Source: Pseudobdellovibrionaceae bacterium (GTDB lineage Bacteria > Bdellovibrionota > UBA1018 > UBA6935). Taken from it: a DNA stretch of 64,000 nt. This document shows, piece by piece, positions 17,018-26,400 of this stretch (position 1 is the stretch's first letter; each line of letters opens with the position of its first letter). The stretch lies in contig PBMP01000024.1 in NCBI GenBank assembly GCA_002722705.1, positions 1 through 64,000 of the forward strand, given 5' to 3'. Position numbers and translations under genes: made by a program. The notes beneath the pieces were generated by a model. That model was not told where the DNA came from. It searched no databases and was given only the letters and a program-made list of their open reading frames with translations.

Positions 17018-18448
17018 ATGTTCTGGATTGGATTATTGACAGCTAGCTATTTTATCACTCTGATGACAATCGCTTGGAAATCTAAACGAAAACTCAATTC
17101 AGAAGAAGTTTTTTTTGCCTCGAGAAAAATGACGAGTTCCTCGGTTTGTTTCTCTATGAGTGCGACTGAAATTTCTACAGTCACTTTTGTAGGAATTCCT
17201 CAGGCAGCATTTGCTTCAGACTGGAATGCACTTTTTTTATGTGTAGGATTTTTACTCGGAAAAATCACCATTTCCTTTACGATCCTCCCCTTATACCTAA
17301 AATTAAAAATTGCCTCTGTTTACGAATTCATTGGAGAAACCTATGGTCCCTCCACTCAAAAGCTAACTGCTACTTTATTTATGACAGGAAGAGTTTTAGG
17401 GTCGGGAGTACGACTTTTTCTTGCAGCCTATGCACTGAGTGTCTTCTTTTCTTTTTCAACAAGTCTGATGATCCCTCTCCTCACTCTCACCGTCACTCTC
17501 TATACACTCACTGGTGGGCTGAGAAGTGTGATTCAAACAGATACGTTTCAGTGGTGGGTTTTTATGGGATCCGCTTGGATTCTTCTTCTCTATATTTTCT
17601 TTCAAACTCCATTTGATCTGAATGACCTTTACCAATGGCTTCATCATCATCAAAAGCTCAACTGGACCTCTGGACATCCACTTTGGAGCTGGGATCGTAA
17701 AGATGCTCTCATCACAGGCTTTATTGGCTCTTTTCTACTCACTCTTGCAAGCCACGGAACTGATCAAGACGTCATTCAAAGATTGCTTGCCACTCGTACT
17801 CGTTCTGCACAAAAAGCGTTGATTGGATCTGGCATTTTAAACTTTGTTGTCTGGATTACTTTTCTGATGATCGGTTCTTACCTCGCTTATCGGTACGATG
17901 GACAAACGATTGATTCTTCTCGAGTGTTTCTGACCTATATTCGAACTGAACTTCCCTTAGCTCTTCAAAGTCTACTGATTGTAGGACTTTTCGCGGCTGC
18001 CATGTCGAGTTTAGACTCTACCCTTTGGGCTTTAACTACCAATTTAATTGTGGATTTAAAATGGAATCTCAAACAAAAAAAACGAGGAGTTTATCTCATC
18101 GCCATAGCAACCGCCCTCTCTGCAGAAATTGTTCATCAAATATTTATCTGGTCAAAAAGTAAAGAAATTCTCCATTTAGGGATTTCGATGATTACAGTCG
18201 TCTACGCTGGCCTTCTAAGCCTTTTTCTTTTTGCTTTTCAAAAACGAAAAGGAAATGAACAAATTGGAAAAGTTGGTCTGCTCTTAGGAATTTTCTCAGC
18301 ACTCATTTTATTTCTTCTTAGTGAGTTTACCAACCTCTTTTCTCTCTCCTGGTATGTCTGGTACCCTGGAAGTTTTATTTTTTCTTATGGAATGATGAGG
18401 CTTTTGGAAAAAATGAACGAGAAGCAAACCAGACAAATAAAATTGTAA
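17018..18448 (+). CDS. Sodium:solute symporter (SSS family)
   Basis: 476 residues with about 13 membrane segments. Family signatures include FFASRKMTSSSVCFSMSATE near the N-terminus, TGGLRSVIQTDTFQWWVF, HGTDQDVIQRLLATR and LFAAAMSSLDSTLWALTT. SSS proteins import sugars, amino acids, organic acids or ions with Na+; the substrate cannot be read. Its last ~24 codons overlap the end of the convergent potC gene by 74 bases. The start has no ribosome site, matching the promoter placed just before it. Confidence 0.88.
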   Translation: MFWIGLLTASYFITLMTIAWKSKRKLNSEEVFFASRKMTSSSVCFSMSATEISTVTFVGIPQAAFASDWNALFLCVGFLLGKITISFTILPLYLKLKIASVYEFIGETYGPSTQKLTATLFMTGRVLGSGVRLFLAAYALSVFFSFSTSLMIPLLTLTVTLYTLTGGLRSVIQTDTFQWWVFMGSAWILLLYIFFQTPFDLNDLYQWLHHHQKLNWTSGHPLWSWDRKDALITGFIGSFLLTLASHGTDQDVIQRLLATRTRSAQKALIGSGILNFVVWITFLMIGSYLAYRYDGQTIDSSRVFLTYIRTELPLALQSLLIVGLFAAAMSSLDSTLWALTTNLIVDLKWNLKQKKRGVYLIAIATALSAEIVHQIFIWSKSKEILHLGISMITVVYAGLLSLFLFAFQKRKGNEQIGKVGLLLGIFSALILFLLSEFTNLFSLSWYVWYPGSFIFSYGMMRLLEKMNEKQTRQIKL

Positions 18449-19196
18449 CTGCAAAAATCAACGTAGAAATTGCATTCGCCTCAGGAGTGAGTCCAAAACG
18501 AACCATTGAGTACAACTTCAGCGGTAAAGTCGGGGAAGAAACGCCTGAAGTAAAAAAAGCGACAATAAAATCATCAAAAGAAAGAGTAAATGCAATTAAA
18601 AATGCGGAAAGAAGGCTTGGTTTCATCAAAGGAAGAGTGACTTTCCATAAAACTTGATAGGGAGTCGCTCCCAAATCCTGAGCTGCATCTTCATATTGCT
18701 GAATGGATCGAGATAACTGTGAAAAAATCACCATCGTCGCATAGGGAAATGCAACCATCACATGCCCGAGAACCATCGAACTCGTTCCTAGTTTTAATCG
18801 AATCACACTAAACCAAATCAAAAGCGCAATTCCTAGAACCATTTCAGGAATCACCAAACCCAATGTATTCATAGATTCAAGCATCTTCTTAAAAAAAGAC
18901 CGAGGAAGCTTTTGTAAAGCAAGGGCAGCCCAAAACCCTAAAAATACCGATAACAATCCAACCACCGAAGCAATCCAGACGCTCGTCCACAAAGCTGAAA
19001 AAAGTTCAGGATTCTCAAAGAGTCGTTCATACCAATACAACGTCCACCCAACAGAAGTTCCAAGTCCACTCACAGGAGCATAAAAAGAATAAAAAACTAA
19101 AGAGAATAAAGGTAAATGAATAAATCCAATTCCCACAAGAGAGAGAAACGATAAAGTTATTGGAGGATTCCACATTCGTAAAGAATAGCGACTCAT
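18375..19196 (-). CDS. potC: Spermidine/putrescine-type ABC transporter permease PotC
   Basis: 273 residues, six membrane segments and the permease EAA motif (DAAQDLGATPYQVLWKVTLP) that docks on the ATPase. Ends with FTLSFDDFIVAFFTSG, characteristic of PotC. Start overlaps the potB stop by four bases. Polyamine specificity is inferred from the family and the PotD-like neighbour. Confidence 0.9.
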   Translation of the reverse strand: MSRYSLRMWNPPITLSFLSLVGIGFIHLPLFSLVFYSFYAPVSGLGTSVGWTLYWYERLFENPELFSALWTSVWIASVVGLLSVFLGFWAALALQKLPRSFFKKMLESMNTLGLVIPEMVLGIALLIWFSVIRLKLGTSSMVLGHVMVAFPYATMVIFSQLSRSIQQYEDAAQDLGATPYQVLWKVTLPLMKPSLLSAFLIAFTLSFDDFIVAFFTSGVSSPTLPLKLYSMVRFGLTPEANAISTLIFAVTILFVWFASRSFFPKASSFHKKK

Positions 19197-20041
19197 AATT
19201 TTGCCCGCTTTCGTCTCATTCTACCCACCACAGCAAGTGCAACAAAAGTCCAAATTAAGAGTAAAGTCGTCATTGCAGAACCAAAAGGCCAATCTCTGGT
19301 TTTCAAAAATTGATCGGAAATCAATGTTCCAATATAGACACGTTTGGCTCCCCCCAAAACAGAAGGAATGACAAATTCTCCAAGAGCAGGAACAAAAACT
19401 AGTATAAATCCACTTTGAATTCCTTCTTTGATACTCGGTAATAAAACCTTAAAGATGATATCGTACGAACGCGCTCCTAAGTCTCGAGCTGCATCCACAA
19501 GTGAGCGATCAAACCCTTCAAGCGCTGAATAAAGAGGAAGCACCATAAAAGGGAGATAACTACTCACCATTCCAAATCCCACTGCGAGAAAATGATGGGT
19601 AAATGGAATCGGCTCACTCAACCATCCCAAATCAATTAAAAATTGATTAATAGGCCCATAGTCCCCCAGAAATACTTTTACAGCAAAAGCCCGAACAATA
19701 AAATTTGTCCAAAAAGGAACTAAAATTAGAATCAAATAAAACAATTTTCTTTTTGGAGTCGCTCGAACAATCATCAACGCAATTGGAAAACCCAAAATAA
19801 AAGAACAAATTGCAGTAATCAATGCCAATTGAACGCTTTTCAAAAAAATAGAAAGATAAACCCAGTCAAAAGTTCTGACATAACTTGCAATATTCCACTC
19901 AAAGTCAATCGTTCCATAAGGTCCCCGCTTAAAGAAGCTATAAGAAAGCACCCAAATCAACGGAATGATCAAAAAGAACAGAAACCAAATAAAAGGGATA
20001 AGGTAAGGAATCGACATTCCTTTTTGAATCCACCTACTCAT
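19193..20041 (-). CDS. potB: Spermidine/putrescine-type ABC transporter permease PotB
   Basis: 282 residues, six membrane segments, EAA motif DAARDLGARSYDIIFKVLLP and the PotB blocks PFWTNFIVRAFAVKVFLGD and VPALGEFVIPSVLGGAK. Overlaps potA by eight bases and potC by four, consistent with a translationally coupled potABC operon. Confidence 0.91.
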   Translation of the reverse strand: MSRWIQKGMSIPYLIPFIWFLFFLIIPLIWVLSYSFFKRGPYGTIDFEWNIASYVRTFDWVYLSIFLKSVQLALITAICSFILGFPIALMIVRATPKRKLFYLILILVPFWTNFIVRAFAVKVFLGDYGPINQFLIDLGWLSEPIPFTHHFLAVGFGMVSSYLPFMVLPLYSALEGFDRSLVDAARDLGARSYDIIFKVLLPSIKEGIQSGFILVFVPALGEFVIPSVLGGAKRVYIGTLISDQFLKTRDWPFGSAMTTLLLIWTFVALAVVGRMRRKRAKL

Positions 20042-21107
20042 GAGGAAGAATCACCACATCTTCTGGTACACAGGTTAACGCAACTCGATCACCGATCGAC
20101 CAGCGAGAAGCATGACTTGATAAAGAGAAATCAATCATTCGATTTTTATCTTGAATTTGTTGTACTGAAAAATATTCAAACGCTCCACGATAGGTGCGTT
20201 GAACAATAGTTCCTTCAAACCAAGAATGAGCTCCCTCCTCCAATGGAAAGACTTTCCATTTTTCTGGTCTGACAAGTAAGTCGACCTGTTGACCGACCTC
20301 AGGAAGGAATCGACGAATCTTAGAGTGAATGATTTCCCCCGAACCGAATTCAATCTTTGCCTGCTCAGGACTTACTTCTTTGACCGTACCGCTGAAGAAA
20401 TTCGCATGTCCTACAAATTCCGCAACAAAACGATGAGTTGGATGATCATAGACTTCTTGTGGTGTCCCAATTTGAAGGATTTTTCCATGGTCCATCACAG
20501 CAATTCGATCAGAAAGCGCCATTGCCTCCTCTTGATCATGGGTCACAAAAATAAAAGTGTGGTGAAGTTGTTGTTGTAAACTTCTTAAATCTGTTTGCAT
20601 TTGCTTCCGAAGTTTTAAATCCAAAGCCGATAAAGGCTCATCCAGTAAAAGAATTTTAGGGCGGTTCACAAGAGCTCGAGCCAAAGCAACCCGTTGTTTC
20701 TGCCCCCCTGACAGAGTATCAATCAGTCGGTCCTCATATCCAGAAAGCTGGACCTTTTCCAATGAATGTCGAACACGAGCTTCCATTTCATCTGAAGGCA
20801 CTTTTTTTAGTTTTAATCCAAATGAAATATTTTCATAAACATTCAAATGAGGAAAAAGAGCATAATTTTGAAAGACGGTATTAAATGGACGCGTTTCGGG
20901 TGGAAGATGAGTCACTGACTCACCATTAAACTTCACTTCGCCCTCTGAAACGGTGTCTAACCCGGCAATTAATCTCAAAAGAGTGGATTTCCCACACCCA
21001 CTGGGACCCAACAGAGAGAAAAACTCTCCTTCTTGTACGACAAGACTCACCTGCTCAAGCGCAGTCATCTCCTCATATTTTTTTGTCACCTTTTCAATGC
21101 TCAACAT
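20034..21107 (-). CDS. potA: Spermidine/putrescine-type ABC transporter ATPase PotA
   Basis: 357 residues: Walker A GPSGCGKST (~residues 34-42), Q-loop VFQNYALFPHL, signature LSGGQKQRVALARAL, Walker B KILLLDEPLSALD, H-loop VTHDQEEAMALSD, then a C-terminal TOBE domain (~280-357). It energises uptake through PotBC. The ATG is seven bases after a TATAAT box and has no Shine-Dalgarno, so the mRNA may be leaderless. Confidence 0.93.
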   Translation of the reverse strand: MLSIEKVTKKYEEMTALEQVSLVVQEGEFFSLLGPSGCGKSTLLRLIAGLDTVSEGEVKFNGESVTHLPPETRPFNTVFQNYALFPHLNVYENISFGLKLKKVPSDEMEARVRHSLEKVQLSGYEDRLIDTLSGGQKQRVALARALVNRPKILLLDEPLSALDLKLRKQMQTDLRSLQQQLHHTFIFVTHDQEEAMALSDRIAVMDHGKILQIGTPQEVYDHPTHRFVAEFVGHANFFSGTVKEVSPEQAKIEFGSGEIIHSKIRRFLPEVGQQVDLLVRPEKWKVFPLEEGAHSWFEGTIVQRTYRGAFEYFSVQQIQDKNRMIDFSLSSHASRWSIGDRVALTCVPEDVVILPHE

Positions 21108-21114
21108 CTTTGCA

Positions 21115-21122
21115 ATTATAAG
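21115..21122. promoter_or_regulatory. Overlapping divergent -10 boxes of potA and potD
   Basis: The 28 bases between the two start codons hold TATAAT on the reverse strand (21115-21120) and TATAAG on the forward strand (21117-21122), sharing four bases. Each lies so close to its ATG (7 and 13 bases) that leaders must be absent or very short. A possible reverse-strand -35, TTGTTT, lies inside the potD coding start. Confidence 0.45.
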
Positions 21123-21135
21123 TTAAAGTCTCTGT

Positions 21136-22176
21136 ATGAAAACAATGAATCTCATTCTGGGCTTAACTTTTGTCCTTCATCTATCGGGTTGTTTCTCTGA
21201 TTCTTCTCCCAAAGAGGTCAATCTGGCCATTTGGGGTCAATACCTGCCGGACCACGTCTACCAAAAATTTGAAAAAACCACAGGCTTAAAACTCAATCTT
21301 TTTCATTATGCTTCAAATGAAGAGCTTCTCGCCAAAATTCAAGCCGGAGCCAATGATTTTGATGTGATCGTTCCTTCAGACTACATGATTTCTGTAATGA
21401 CTCAACTCTCTCTTTTAGAGCCTCTCCAAACTCAAAAAATTAAAAATTTCAATGCATTAGACAAAAAACTTCTCGATCAGCCATTTGACCCAAAAAACCA
21501 ATACAGTCTTCCCTTTTCATGGGGGACCACCGGCGTTGCACGAAACCAAGCCCTTTACCCAAAAAAAATAGAGTCTTGGAAGCAGATTTTTTCAGACCCA
21601 GACCTTGATGGAAAGCTTTCTCTTCTCGATGACATCAGAGAAACAATCGGAATGGCTCTCATTAAAAACGGTCACTCTCCAAATTCTACTGATCCAAAAC
21701 AATTAGATCAGGCAAAAAAAGACCTCATTGCACTCAAGCCTCGAGTCAAACTCTTCGACAGTGACACTCAAAAACTCCTGCTTTCAAAAGAAGTTGCAGT
21801 GGCGCACGCCTATTCAACAGATACATTTCAGGCATTTCGACAGCTCGGAGAGGTGATCGAATATGCAATTCCAAAGGAAGGATGTGTGCTTTGGATTGAT
21901 AACCTTGCGATCCCTAAAGGAGCTCCTCACCTCCAAAACGCCCACTTACTCATCAACTTTTTACTCGAAGAGGAAAATATGTCACTTGCATCTGCTCAGA
22001 CTGGGACTTTCCCTTCACACACTAAAAGTTTTCAAAAACTAAAACCTTTATTTCAAAAACTCAAAGGGATGATTCCAACTCCTACTCAGCTAAAAAAATG
22101 TCAATCGATCCGAAATATAGGTCCAGAAATTCAACTTTGGGACCGGATGTGGACAGCGATCAAGGTAAGTTCTTAA
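21136..22176 (+). CDS. potD: Polyamine-type substrate-binding lipoprotein PotD
   Basis: 346 residues. A signal with lipobox (LSGC, Cys ~19) is followed by the PotD/PotF family opening VNLAIWGQYLPD. The core GANDFDVIVPSDYMISVMTQ, LPFSWGTTGVARN, AVAHAYSTD and CVLWIDNLAIPKGAPH are typical of polyamine-binding proteins. It would deliver ligand to PotBC from the periplasm. Unlike common potABCD operons, it is transcribed divergently. Its stop shares a TTAA with the convergent barrel gene. Confidence 0.88.
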   Translation: MKTMNLILGLTFVLHLSGCFSDSSPKEVNLAIWGQYLPDHVYQKFEKTTGLKLNLFHYASNEELLAKIQAGANDFDVIVPSDYMISVMTQLSLLEPLQTQKIKNFNALDKKLLDQPFDPKNQYSLPFSWGTTGVARNQALYPKKIESWKQIFSDPDLDGKLSLLDDIRETIGMALIKNGHSPNSTDPKQLDQAKKDLIALKPRVKLFDSDTQKLLLSKEVAVAHAYSTDTFQAFRQLGEVIEYAIPKEGCVLWIDNLAIPKGAPHLQNAHLLINFLLEEENMSLASAQTGTFPSHTKSFQKLKPLFQKLKGMIPTPTQLKKCQSIRNIGPEIQLWDRMWTAIKVSS

Positions 22177-23186
22177 AAAGGTATTCCTAACGTCAAATTT
22201 CCAATCCATTGATCATAGGTATAAATCTCCGGTTGAAGAGAAGCATTCCTTGCTTTGTATCCAATCGCTCCACCTAAATTCCACTTTATCGACGGGGCAA
22301 GAAAAAACTGCAAATTGGTATAGTAGATATCATCAATTCGCTGATCAGGTTGAATTTGATCATACCTAACAAATGAATAAGTAAAGCCAGGAGTTAGGGA
22401 AAACGAAGGAGTCAATTGGATTACATTGTTAATATTCCATTCAACAACTTGATTTGCATTAAAAACTCCCTGAGCACGCATATCTTCGATTTTAATATAG
22501 GTTGATGGTTTCCAAAACCGGCTTCCTGACAATTGCAAAAGACTTACTTGACCTCCCAGATAAAGGCCAGATCCTAAAAAATCACGAGAAACCGTTTCAA
22601 GATCAGCAAAGGACCGATTGTATCCCAATGCCCCTTCAACTTTAAAGTAAAGCCGCCCGACAATTCGAGACTGCAAATAAGGCCTCATTTCCACCTTTAA
22701 ACTTGATGGAGAATAATAAAATCGATCAGAAATTCGAGATCCTAAATTCTGAAACCAGGCACTTGAATAAATTTTCAAACCATAGCGGGTCAGTCCTCGT
22801 GGATTGACATTCAAATATAAAGAGAGATCGTGGGTGAAGTTTTCATAGGTGGAAAGTGCTTCATCGAGATAATAGGGAAGAAGCGTTGAGTAGTCCGCTC
22901 TCCATTGAACTTTTCGGTCATTTCGAGTCTGTGCGGTTAATTTCAAACCAAGCGTCGGTCCAAAAGCGAGACGAGGCTTCCCCTGACCAAATTCATTTGC
23001 ATCTGAATACCAGGGTCGATTTGAATCAAAGACCGTTCCTAAAGAAAGGGTTCCATTAAAAGTAGATTTCTTAAGTAGAAATTCTCCATGATCGACCTGA
23101 GCCACTGCTGCACTTCGATGAGGAGATGAGGTTCCGCCAAAAGCAGACAAACTGATGAATAAAGATATCCAACCTCTCCACTTCAT
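22173..23186 (-). CDS. Predicted outer-membrane beta-barrel protein
   Basis: About 337 residues from the ATG at 23186, which has GAGGAG seven bases upstream; an in-frame TTG at 23192 is less likely. A signal peptide is followed by alternating hydrophobic/polar strands rich in Tyr, Leu and Ser and a C-terminal strand ending in Phe (TLGIPF), the usual barrel-assembly signal. No specific family recognised. The barrel prediction is from composition and the terminal Phe. Confidence 0.6.
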   Translation of the reverse strand: MKWRGWISLFISLSAFGGTSSPHRSAAVAQVDHGEFLLKKSTFNGTLSLGTVFDSNRPWYSDANEFGQGKPRLAFGPTLGLKLTAQTRNDRKVQWRADYSTLLPYYLDEALSTYENFTHDLSLYLNVNPRGLTRYGLKIYSSAWFQNLGSRISDRFYYSPSSLKVEMRPYLQSRIVGRLYFKVEGALGYNRSFADLETVSRDFLGSGLYLGGQVSLLQLSGSRFWKPSTYIKIEDMRAQGVFNANQVVEWNINNVIQLTPSFSLTPGFTYSFVRYDQIQPDQRIDDIYYTNLQFFLAPSIKWNLGGAIGYKARNASLQPEIYTYDQWIGNLTLGIPF

Positions 23187-23421
23187 TCTCAAGCTCCTCA
23201 GCGTTTGGATCTATCACAATAAAAAACGCAATGCATCAATTACTCATTTCTATTCCGACTTTTTTATTCAAAAAAAATTTCATCAAAAAATTTCAATGAC
23301 ACAGTTGCTTATTTTTATCAGGTTTATTTCAGAAGATTATTTTTTGAAAAAGAAAAAAAACAATTCAAATCACCTTTTTATTTCAAAAAGTTAGAACAAA
23401 ATTTCATTCTTAAATTTAAAT

Positions 23422-23450
23422 TTGACAAGTTGCATTATCGCTCGTAGATA
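23422..23450 (+). promoter_or_regulatory. Near-consensus promoter for the ATP-grasp gene
   Basis: TTGACA (23422-23427), 17-base spacer, TAGATA (23445-23450), giving a leader of about 27 bases that carries a GAGG/AAGGGG ribosome site before the ATG at 23484. The remaining AT-rich gap 23187-23421 shows nothing else. Confidence 0.75.
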
Positions 23451-23483
23451 CGTCTCAGAGAGATAAAGAGGGAGGCCAAGGGG

Positions 23484-26400
23484 ATGACCTTAGCGACCGA
23501 TAAAAAACACATAGCCGACCATACGGTCAAAACCACTGAAACTGCTTGGAAGCACTATAAACCTCATCGAGGATTTATTGGTGAGACTCAAGTCGATGTC
23601 AGTAATTATATCTTTTCCCATCAGAAAGGAATTTCTGGATGGGATGGACACTTTCACGCCACTCATTGGTGCGAAAAAATTCAATCCATTGATTTAAAAG
23701 AATACTATCAAATCGGGCAAAAACTGACCGACTTCTTAAGAAAAAGAGACATGACATTCAGTAAGTCTACGAAGTCTGGAAAATATGAATTTTTCACAGT
23801 CCCAGTCACACCGACCATTGTACCTCTTCCTCAATCAACGTATGAGTCTCTTGAATCAGGAGCACAAATTTTACTTTTTTGTTTACGAAAAATTGCACAA
23901 AGTATTTACGGTTCTACATCGATCGAAGCATCCGAATTTGTTCAATCTCTTCCAGAAAAAACAAAAAAAGTTTTTATTGATGCAGTCCAAACATCACCTC
24001 ATTATATCGAAGCCCTTCATAGCCCTCAAATGAGAGATTATCCGTTTTTTGATACGGTGGGGCTCGATCTTGTTCTTGTTGGGGACTACCTTGAAAAAGT
24101 AAAAAAACTTCCTGACTTAATTGACAGCGAAGCACTCGATCACCTTCCAGAATCTCCTTTTCGGATTTTAGAAATCAACGCAGGTTCTCCTTCTGGAGCT
24201 TCTAACAATCTTCATATGATTGAAGCCCTTTCTGAATCTGCTCCAGAACTTTTACAAAGTTTTCAACGAGTTTTTCCGAATGATCACTTTGAAACACTAG
24301 CTCAAACGTATCAATCTCTTGGACGGTTCTGGACAGGGAAACAAGATGGAATCACTGTTTTACTTCCACCTGGGGGAAAAAATGGAGCAGCTCCTGAAAT
24401 TCATCAGCTGGCTGCCTACAGTGGTTTGGTTTATGCTGATCCAGGACAGCTTTACATCGGATCACAGAATAACCTAAGACTGAAAACACTCTCAGGAAAA
24501 GACCCAGTCGTGACTTCAGTTTATTCTCGAGTCAATTCAGACTCTGCTCTTTTTGATCCAGACAAAAATGTCTATATGAAAGATCCAGAATCAGGTGAGA
24601 TTGTTTATCTCACCGATAGTCTTCTTTCAACAAAGAGTAAAAAAGCAAAGAGAATCTTAGATTCAACTGGAAAACCGATTCCCATGGCCTCTGCATTTGC
24701 CATTCCAGAAGCCATTGATTTAATCCATCAAAGACGTCTCTATTTGGGTGGGCTCAATCGCATTCTGGATAATAAAATTATTTTAGCTACATTGACTCAA
24801 TACGCTCCTTTCTTTTATCAAAAAGAATTGCAAAAAGAAGGATATGACCTTCGGTCTTTAACCATTCGTCCCCCTGAAACTCTTCCACCAGAAATTCAAT
24901 CAGTGGAAACCATTCAAAAAGCCCCTGATCAATGGGTTATTAAAGCCCCTGATCAATCTGGAGGCCAAGGGGTTTACATCTTAAAAACGTTAAGTGAGAG
25001 AGAAAAACAAAAAGTAATCAAAAAAGCACTGAAGTCACCAAACACTTATGCCTACCAACGTTTAGTTAATATTGCTCGAATTCCTGTAGCAATGAAAAGA
25101 ACGAAAAAAGATCCAATTCATCTTGCAAACCTCGCTGCAGATATACGAATGTGGGCGTTTTATGGAGCGGGAGAGGATTTTACGAAACCAAAACTCACTC
25201 ATAATGGACTGGTGAGATTTGCTCCCGAAGAAACAGGAGAAAATAGCAGTATTGTCAATACATCAAAAGGTGGTGGATACGCTCCTTTGATTGTAGTGGA
25301 TGACCTCAATCATCCTCAAGCCGTACCCACAACTGAACTCATGAAAAAATCTCATGCAGTTCCTATTCAAATTGATACGCCCGTATTTGTAGGAGCACAA
25401 ATTTATCAGGTAGGTTACATTCTCAAAACGATTGAAAAAGAACTTTCATCAGAGAACTGTTTGGCGGAAAGAGTCCTTGACCTTTTAGAATCACTCAAAT
25501 GGCAATGCCGTGAAATTCTTTCATACCTTCATCCCAATCAGATGGAACCGGTGAATCATTCCATTCGTCTTTTAGAGAAACTTGTTTCAAAAAAGAAAAT
25601 CGAAAAAAGAACTCAAGAAATTCAAATTCTAAAAAATCAGATTATTTCGAAATTGAGTCAAATTTCTTCTGAAGCAACCCATGAAACCCTTGACGAACTC
25701 TACTGTCTACATAATGAGTGTCTTCATTCAGAAGAAATTGAGAAAGATCAAAATTTACTCGAAACAAAACTAAAAGGGAGTGAAGTTGAGGTCGAATTAT
25801 ACGGAATTTTAGAACTTCTAAGATATTCTCCTGAAATTAAAAGAAATGATCAGTATCAAGTTAAAAAATGGATGGATGAATTTAAATCTTTGATGAGAGA
25901 ACGTTTTAATTCTCACAAAGATCCGACTTATCTTCAAATCCTTGATCAAGCAAGCTTGGAGCAAGAGCATACTTATGACGTTCTTTTCTATAAACGAGGT
26001 GATGCGAAGGCGATCACTCCATTTAAAGAAACCAATTCTCCAATCGCCACACTCCATGAACTCAATACAGGAGAACTTTTATTTGAAAGTAATTGGGTTT
26101 CTAATGAAATTAAATCAATCCGAAAAGAATGGTTAAAAGTCTTAGAAGAAGCAGAGTCTATCGCTATTGAAAAAAGAGAACATTTCATTGATCTCAAACG
26201 TGAAGTTCACTTTAAAAAATTTCCACAATTGAGAGAATATCAAGAATTGATTCACAAAAATGACAATACAGATATAAATTCTATTTTAAAAATATTAGAA
26301 ATTATGCCGTATGCAAAATTCAATTTAACTCGTTTTGCTGAAAAGCAAGGGTGTTCGATAGATGCTCTTTTCAAAGACGATTTGTATCCAAATAAAATTG

